DNA from: an uncultured Eggerthellaceae bacterium
GTDB lineage: Bacteria; Actinomycetota; Coriobacteriia; Coriobacteriales; Eggerthellaceae
NCBI GenBank assembly: GCA_946618265.1
Contig: CAMOLA010000040.1
Coordinates: 1 to 18,520 of the forward strand
Direction: 5' to 3'
DNA length: 18,520 bases
Made by a program: the position numbers and the translations under genes. Below are positions 14,396 to 18,520 of the stretch, in pieces (the stretch's first letter is position 1; every line of letters starts with the position of its first letter). The notes under the pieces are model-generated. The model saw only the letters and a list, made by a program, of their open reading frames with translations, made no database searches and was not told where the DNA came from.

Positions 14396-14454
14396 CTGAT
14401 CGAAAGGGAGACTCCCCTTCGGCCAGGGACCGTTGGGGAGACTCCCCTTCGGTC
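14396..14454. repeat. Double-palindrome intergenic element, copy 3 (after the xdhC-like gene)
   Basis: This is the most diverged copy. Unit A (about 14396-14426) keeps the core cgaaagggag-a-ctccccttcg but its stem has mismatches, most of which become G-U pairs in the minus-strand transcript. Unit B (14428-14454) is better paired than in the other copies, with only a 2-bp internal mismatch. The element ends 20 nt from the stop codon of the xdhC-like gene, in the same orientation as copies 1 and 2. Confidence 0.75.
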
Positions 14455-14474
14455 AGTCACCGGCATTTCAGCAG

Positions 14475-15464
14475 CTACCTGCCGAGGGATTTGTCGTGGC
14501 GTTCGCGCGCCGCCTCGCCGTAACGCTGGCGGTACCTCACGTCGATGAGCTCGGCGACGATCGCGATGGCGAGCTCGGCGGGCGTCTTCGCGCCGAACTT
14601 CAAGCCGATGGGGCGCTTGATGGCATCCCATTGCTCCTCGGTCACGCCTTGCGCCGTCACGAGGTCATGAACCGTGTTGTTCTTCCCCGCGCAGCCCATC
14701 ATGCCGATGTAGTGGACGCCCTCGCCCACCGCCCAGACGCAGCTGTCAGGATCGTACATGTGGCCGCGCGTCAACACGCACACGTAATCAGACGGATCGG
14801 CTTCGCAGTTCACGAGCTCGCCGAAATTGCCTCCGTCGAACAGGATGCGCTCGACATCCGGGAAGCGCTCTTCGTTCAGGTACGCCTCGTCGTAATCGGC
14901 TACGGTGACCGTGAAGCCGACGTGCATGGCGAGCTTGGCGAGCTCGCACGCCACGTCAGACGCCCCGAGCAGCCACACGCGAATGGGGTCGAACAGGGCG
15001 ACGCTCGCCCAGGTGAGGCCCTCGAACTGCTCGTTGTGCATCGAAGGCCCGCGCGTGACGTCCTTCATCTGGAACAGGTCGCGCGGAGAAGGTTCCCTCG
15101 AGGCCACGATTTCCTTTGCGTCGTTGCAGAAGAACATCAGCGGCTCTCCATCGGCCGACCCGACGTCGCCGTACTTCTTCGTAACGGCGTTGTCGACGTT
15201 CGAAACAGCCGCCTCGGGATTGTAGACCACCTTGAAACCGAGCCATGCGAGGTCTCCTTCGTCGATGGCCTTGACCGCGCGCTCGAGCGTCGGGACGTCG
15301 TCTACTGTCAGGCTCTTCGCTATGCGCTCGAGGTCCTCGGGCGACAGATGGTCGTTGCCGGCCGTCGCCTCGGCCGAGAACGCTGGAACGTCGTCCACCG
15401 TTATCTGGGGCGTCTTGCCTGCCTTCAGGGCCTTGATGGCCGCGTTGAGCGTCTCCTTGTTCAT
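14475..15464 (-). CDS. XdhC-like Rossmann domain protein with atypical N-terminal half
   Basis: Residues 161-310 match the C-terminal Rossmann domain of the XdhC/CoxI family: a nucleotide-binding start RVWLLGASDVA (162-172; the usual motif is GAGHVA), VTVADYDEAYLNEERFPD, the VLTRGHMYD segment (230-238), YIGMMG (252-257), and RPIGLKFGAKTPAELAIAIVAELI (284-307). XdhC proteins help insert or sulfurate the molybdenum cofactor in xanthine dehydrogenase-type enzymes. Residues 1-160 do not show the usual XdhC N-terminal domain and I do not recognise them. No molybdenum hydroxylase is in the window; purN and purM are upstream, a thematic purine link only. The ATG at 15464 has a GGAAAGG ribosome site. 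The family call is solid for the C-terminal half; function is uncertain. Confidence 0.8.
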   Translation of the reverse strand: MNKETLNAAIKALKAGKTPQITVDDVPAFSAEATAGNDHLSPEDLERIAKSLTVDDVPTLERAVKAIDEGDLAWLGFKVVYNPEAAVSNVDNAVTKKYGDVGSADGEPLMFFCNDAKEIVASREPSPRDLFQMKDVTRGPSMHNEQFEGLTWASVALFDPIRVWLLGASDVACELAKLAMHVGFTVTVADYDEAYLNEERFPDVERILFDGGNFGELVNCEADPSDYVCVLTRGHMYDPDSCVWAVGEGVHYIGMMGCAGKNNTVHDLVTAQGVTEEQWDAIKRPIGLKFGAKTPAELAIAIVAELIDVRYRQRYGEAARERHDKSLGR

Positions 15465-15496
15465 GCAGAATGCCTTTCCATCATTGCTTCCGAATA

Positions 15497-15522
15497 TGAC
15501 ACGGACACCGACGAGATGTCAG
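15497..15522. repeat. Short palindromic repeat, copy 2 (xdhC-purN spacer)
   Basis: The reverse complement matches 5784-5809 at 24 of 26 positions, so relative to transcription it is inverted compared with copy 1. TGACA/TGTCA ends enclose a GACA...TGTC stem. It sits about 14 nt after the purN stop in the 71-bp gap before the xdhC-like gene. Confidence 0.55.
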
Positions 15523-15535
15523 GTCCTCGCGATCG

Positions 15536-16150
15536 CTACTCGCTGATATGCACCTTCCCGGCATCGTCAATCGAGAGCCGGCCATCGGCGATCCAGCCGA
15601 GAACCTGAGGATACATCTCGTGCTCGACTTCGTGAATGCGAGCCTCGAGCGTGTCGACGGTATCGGTCTCGCGCACGATGACCGCGCGCTGGGCAACGAT
15701 CGGGCCCTTATCGTATTCTTCGTTGGCGAAATGCACGGTCACGCCCGTAACCTTCACGCCGGCATCGAAGGCGTCCTGGATGGCGTGCGCGCCCTTGAAC
15801 GACGGCAGCAGCGCGGGATGCAGGTTGAGGATCCTGTTCGGATACGCATCGAGCATGACGTTCGTGACCATCCTCATGTAGCCAGCCATCACGACGTATT
15901 CCGCACCCGCCGCCTTGAGCGTGTCCACGATCATCGAATCCGCTGCCTCGACGTCCGCATAGATGCCGCGGTTCATGACGAGGACGGGAATGCCCGCAGC
16001 CTTCGCGCGCTCGATGCCGTATGCATCGGGCCTGGACGACACGACGTGGACGATCTCGACGGGAAGCCCTTCCTGGGCGGCATCGATGATGGCCTGCAAA
16101 TTGGTCCCGCTGCCCGATACGAGCACGCCGATCCTGAGCTTGTCTGACAT
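15536..16150 (-). CDS. purN: Phosphoribosylglycinamide formyltransferase PurN
   Basis: PurN transfers the formyl group of 10-formyltetrahydrofolate to GAR, the third step of de novo purine synthesis. The 204-residue protein has the phosphate-binding GSGTN loop (13-17), the catalytic NLHP motif (N109, H111) and the conserved catalytic Asp in EEYDKGP (D147). I chose the ATG at 16150 because it follows an AGGAAGGA ribosome site and gives the normal N-terminus; the ATG at 16186 would add 12 unrelated residues within the preceding hairpin region. It lies directly after purM, an order common in bacteria, but a terminator-like hairpin lies between them. Confidence 0.97.
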   Translation of the reverse strand: MSDKLRIGVLVSGSGTNLQAIIDAAQEGLPVEIVHVVSSRPDAYGIERAKAAGIPVLVMNRGIYADVEAADSMIVDTLKAAGAEYVVMAGYMRMVTNVMLDAYPNRILNLHPALLPSFKGAHAIQDAFDAGVKVTGVTVHFANEEYDKGPIVAQRAVIVRETDTVDTLEARIHEVEHEMYPQVLGWIADGRLSIDDAGKVHISE

Positions 16151-16170
16151 ATGAGTTCCTTCCTGTATCC

Positions 16171-16201
16171 AAAACGGGCCGCACATACGCTCACGGCCCG
16201 T
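16171..16201 (-). terminator. Terminator-like hairpin between purM and purN
   Basis: In the transcript ACGGGCCG and CGGCCCGU form a perfect 8-bp stem around a 12-nt loop, followed by UUU and then GG. It starts 25 nt after the purM stop and 20 nt before the purN ATG. The short U-run suggests partial termination or attenuation, not full operon separation. Confidence 0.5.
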
Positions 16202-16225
16202 CTCGTCATGGTTGCAGCTTCGCGC

Positions 16226-17314
16226 TTATGCGAGCAGGGCCCCTTCGTTTTCGTAGCGGACGATGCCGGTGCCCGACTCCAGGCGACCGACGATGTAGGG
16301 CGTCTCTCCCGCTTCCTTGGCAGCCGCGCAAACCTCGTCGACCCGTTCGGGATCGACGATCAGGACGAGGCCGATGCCCATGTTGAACGTCTTGAGCGCC
16401 TCTGATTCCGAAAGGTTGGCTGCCTCGCACGTATAGCGCACGACAGGGGGCACGGTCCAGCTCGTCAGGTCGACGACAGCGTCGACCTCATCGCTCAAAG
16501 CGCGGTTGAGGTTCTCGGTGATACCGCCGCCCGTGATGTGCGCGAGCGCGCGGATGGCGCCGGGGCACGAATCCATAACCTGTCTCACCGGCTTCACGTA
16601 GATGCGGGTGGGCGTGAGCAGCGCTTCGGCTATGCCCATTCCGCCGAGCTCCTCGACGGGCTGCAGCACCTCGTCGAGCGAGCACCCCTCGAGGCACACC
16701 TTGCGCGCAAGCGAATAACCATTGGAGTGCAGGCCGCTCGAGGCGAAGCCGACGAGAACGTCGCCTTTCTTCACCGACTCGGGATCGAGCATCTTCGGAC
16801 GGTCGACGATGCCGACGCAGAAGCCCGACAGGTCATAGTCTTTGGGGTCCATGACGCCGGGATGCTCGGCCATCTCGCCTCCGATGAGCGCGCAGCCGGC
16901 CTGCTTGCACCCCTCGCCGATTCCCGCGACGATCTTGCTCATAGCCTCGGAGTCGAGTTTCCCGACGGCTACGTAGTCGAGGAAGAACAGCGGCTCCGCG
17001 CCCGTCGCGAGGATATCGTTGGCGCACATCGCGACGAGGTCGATGCCGACCGTATCGTGCTTGTCGATGAGCTGAGCGATCTTGAGCTTGGTACCGACGC
17101 CGTCCGTGCCGGACACGAGCAGCGGGTCCTCCATGCCCTTCGCCGCGCCGATCGAGAACAAGCCGCCGAATCCGCCGATGTCCCCAACGACCTCGGGACG
17201 GTACGTCGAATGGACCGTCTCCTTGATGGCCTGAACGGCACGCGCGCCTTCCTCGATGTCGACGCCCGCTTGCGCGTACGTTACCTGCTCGCCGGTCTTC
17301 TTTTCTTCAGCCAT
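16226..17314 (-). CDS. purM: Phosphoribosylformylglycinamidine cyclo-ligase PurM
   Basis: PurM (AIR synthetase) closes the imidazole ring of FGAM with ATP to give aminoimidazole ribotide, the fifth step of purine synthesis. The 362-residue protein shows the family motifs GGFGGLF (47-53), SGTDGVGTKLK (68-78), ALIGGEMAEHPG (142-153), SSGLHSNGYSL (192-202) and ITGGGITENL. The ATG at 17314 is chosen because it has a GAGGAG ribosome site and gives the normal length; a longer frame to 17401 would add an Arg-rich N-terminus overlapping the sortase gene. It follows the sortase gene by 25 nt, so the two may share a transcript without obvious functional connection. Confidence 0.97.
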   Translation of the reverse strand: MAEEKKTGEQVTYAQAGVDIEEGARAVQAIKETVHSTYRPEVVGDIGGFGGLFSIGAAKGMEDPLLVSGTDGVGTKLKIAQLIDKHDTVGIDLVAMCANDILATGAEPLFFLDYVAVGKLDSEAMSKIVAGIGEGCKQAGCALIGGEMAEHPGVMDPKDYDLSGFCVGIVDRPKMLDPESVKKGDVLVGFASSGLHSNGYSLARKVCLEGCSLDEVLQPVEELGGMGIAEALLTPTRIYVKPVRQVMDSCPGAIRALAHITGGGITENLNRALSDEVDAVVDLTSWTVPPVVRYTCEAANLSESEALKTFNMGIGLVLIVDPERVDEVCAAAKEAGETPYIVGRLESGTGIVRYENEGALLA

Positions 17315-17339
17315 AATCGCTCCTCGAACGCTCTTGCCT

Positions 17340-18302
17340 TTAGTCGGTCTCCAAATCCTCGACGAGGCCCGACGCCTCGCCGCCCTCTTCCGCGACGCCA
17401 ACCGTTCCCGTCAGCCCCTCGAGATTGGTGTCCAGCACATATGTGTAAAGTATATAACGCCCTTCCCCGAAATCATCGCAGGTTGCAAACGCAAACATCC
17501 GATTGATGTTCGCTGCGGGCGGAATCGTTCCGACATCGACTTCGGACCTGTCGATCTTGTCTTGCACGTAGCGGGCCATCTCGTTCTTGTTCTTGAACGA
17601 CGACACGACGATTTCCTCGGAACCAGGGCAGTGCACGAGCGAAAAGCTGCGCAGCTTGAAGTTTCCGCCCGGCGTGAGCAGGTAGACGATGCGGCTGGCG
17701 TCGAATCGCGACTGGTCGACGAGCGCCGTGACGTCGGCGAACATCGAGCCGTCGTTCATGTGATGCCCGTACACGAAGTTCAGCGCATCGGTCCACTTGG
17801 GGTTGTTGGCATGGTCGAGGAAAATGGACCCGTATTCGGCCAGCCATCCCGCTTCCCCATCGAAATCGTGATAGAGGTAGAAGTCGTTGTCCTCCCCCTG
17901 CACGATGGGGTAGTTTATGACGGTCCCAGGCACGTACACCCATCCCACGGTATCGGGGTTGGCCTTCTTGAGGGCAGCCCAGTCCACCGTGAGCTTGCTC
18001 ACGTCCACATCGGCGCCATCGCCCTCGCCGCCGCCCGGCGGGTCGAACTGCGCCGTCTCCGCTATTTCGCCATACCGCTGCTGTCCCTGATGGTAGCTGA
18101 GCGCAATCAGCCCCAGCGCGACGAGCGATCCGACGAAAACAACCATGGCGATGACGAAGACCACCTTCCAGGGCCTTCGCCTCCTGCGCGCTTCCTCGAC
18201 CGCGATGGCGCTGCGCACGTCCACGCTCGAGGCGAGCTCGTTCGCTGCGCCTGCAGCGCCGCTCCGATTCGCTATACCGTCTTTACCCGTGTGACCTGGC
18301 AT
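17340..18302 (-). CDS. Class B sortase
   Basis: Sortases are membrane transpeptidases that cleave a C-terminal sorting motif and attach surface proteins to the wall or polymerise pili. The 320-residue protein has a basic cytoplasmic stretch (RRRRRP, 40-44), one membrane segment (about 46-69), a short linker, and a sortase domain from about 104. Class B features are the VDWAALKKANPDTVGWVYVPGT start, the catalytic His in YGHHM (H180), Cys in FATC (C275) and Arg in EGRYILY (R282). A Glu/Gly-rich tail of about 30 residues follows. The ATG lies 9 nt after the upstream kinase gene. Its substrate is unknown; the adhesin at the left end is a candidate only in a general sense. Confidence 0.93.
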   Translation of the reverse strand: MPGHTGKDGIANRSGAAGAANELASSVDVRSAIAVEEARRRRRPWKVVFVIAMVVFVGSLVALGLIALSYHQGQQRYGEIAETAQFDPPGGGEGDGADVDVSKLTVDWAALKKANPDTVGWVYVPGTVINYPIVQGEDNDFYLYHDFDGEAGWLAEYGSIFLDHANNPKWTDALNFVYGHHMNDGSMFADVTALVDQSRFDASRIVYLLTPGGNFKLRSFSLVHCPGSEEIVVSSFKNKNEMARYVQDKIDRSEVDVGTIPPAANINRMFAFATCDDFGEGRYILYTYVLDTNLEGLTGTVGVAEEGGEASGLVEDLETD

Positions 18303-18311
18303 CGAGCGCGC

Positions 18312-18520
18312 CTATCCCCGGTGAAGCCGCTTCTCGAGCGCTTCGTTGATCGCCTTGAGCGCCTGGATACGCGCATAGCGCTTGTCGTCGCTCTCGAGCA
18401 CGATCCACGGCGCGAACGTCGTAGAAGTCAGTCGGAACATGTCGTCGACCGCCTGCTTGTATTGCGGGTACTTGTCGCGATTGCGCCAGTCTTCCTCGGT
18501 GATCTTCCAAATCTTCGTCG
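18312..18520 (-). CDS. PPK2-family polyphosphate kinase/phosphotransferase (C-terminal 68 residues)
   Basis: Only the C-terminal end is present; the start lies beyond the right edge. The visible part includes WKITEEDW, a YKQAVDDMF segment, LTSTTFAPWIVLESDDKRYAR and a final helix, which match the end of PPK2 proteins (kinases using polyphosphate to phosphorylate AMP, ADP or GDP). The Walker motifs are outside the window, so the subclass and nucleotide preference cannot be judged. The stop codon is 9 nt before the sortase ATG, suggesting co-transcription. Confidence 0.85.
   Translation of the reverse strand, partial: TKIWKITEEDWRNRDKYPQYKQAVDDMFRLTSTTFAPWIVLESDDKRYARIQALKAINEALEKRLHRG

Noticed and set aside
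11444..14454. CRISPR array considered for the three repeated elements
   Set aside because: The copies are 1.2-1.7 kb apart, separated by genes, and are long double palindromes without regular spacers or cas genes.
16151..16186. Longer PurN start at 16186
   Set aside because: It would add 12 residues unlike the family and overlap the hairpin loop, while the ATG at 16150 has a strong ribosome site and the normal N-terminus.
17315..17401. Longer PurM start at 17401
   Set aside because: The extra 29 residues are Arg-rich shadow sequence overlapping the sortase gene, and the ATG at 17314 has a clear ribosome site.

Overview
This is a GC-rich bacterial window in which every convincing gene lies on the minus strand, so transcription runs from high to low coordinates. 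Gene content suggests an actinobacterium, most likely of the class Coriobacteriia (gut Eggerthellaceae-like). The grounds are the order sepIVA-like, yceD (DUF177), rpmF, plsX, rnc, smc, ftsY, ffh, which resembles the actinobacterial rnc-smc-ftsY-ffh neighbourhood, together with a large surface protein carrying pilin-type isopeptide domains, a class B sortase and a PPK2 polyphosphate kinase. The taxon is inferred from gene content and was not tested by a database search.

Layout in transcription order. 18520-17340: the end of a PPK2-family kinase and a class B sortase. 17314-15536: purM and purN, separated by a terminator-like hairpin. 15464-14475: a protein with an XdhC-type Rossmann domain and an unusual N-terminal half. 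14213-13174: a SepIVA/DivIVA-like coiled-coil protein and YceD, behind a good extended -10 promoter. 12957-12778: ribosomal protein L32, with its own candidate promoter and a clear intrinsic terminator. 12509-11523: plsX. 11261-4312: rnc, smc, ftsY and ffh (dsRNA processing, chromosome organisation, membrane targeting), very tightly spaced. 4307-3477: a protein made of 23-residue BspA-type leucine-rich repeats, starting 4 nt after the ffh stop. 3476-3061: a 416-bp AT-richer spacer. 3060-1: the first 1020 codons of a secreted adhesin that continues past the left edge. Its body is visibly AT-richer than the housekeeping genes.

The housekeeping core brings together translation (L32, YceD), phospholipid synthesis (PlsX), RNA processing (RNase III), chromosome condensation (SMC), division/envelope growth (SepIVA-like) and co-translational secretion (FtsY, Ffh). 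The sortase and the adhesin at opposite ends are surface functions. The sortase could act on proteins like the adhesin, but no sorting signal is visible because the adhesin is cut off.

The most unusual non-coding signal is a roughly 60-bp double-palindrome element present three times (11444-11503, 13111-13170, 14396-14454). Each copy lies 3-20 nt after a stop codon and in the same orientation, and two copies differ by a compensatory base-pair change. A second, smaller palindromic repeat (26 nt, 24 identical) occurs in the ftsY-ffh and xdhC-purN spacers. Both are candidates for undescribed intergenic repeat families acting at mRNA ends.
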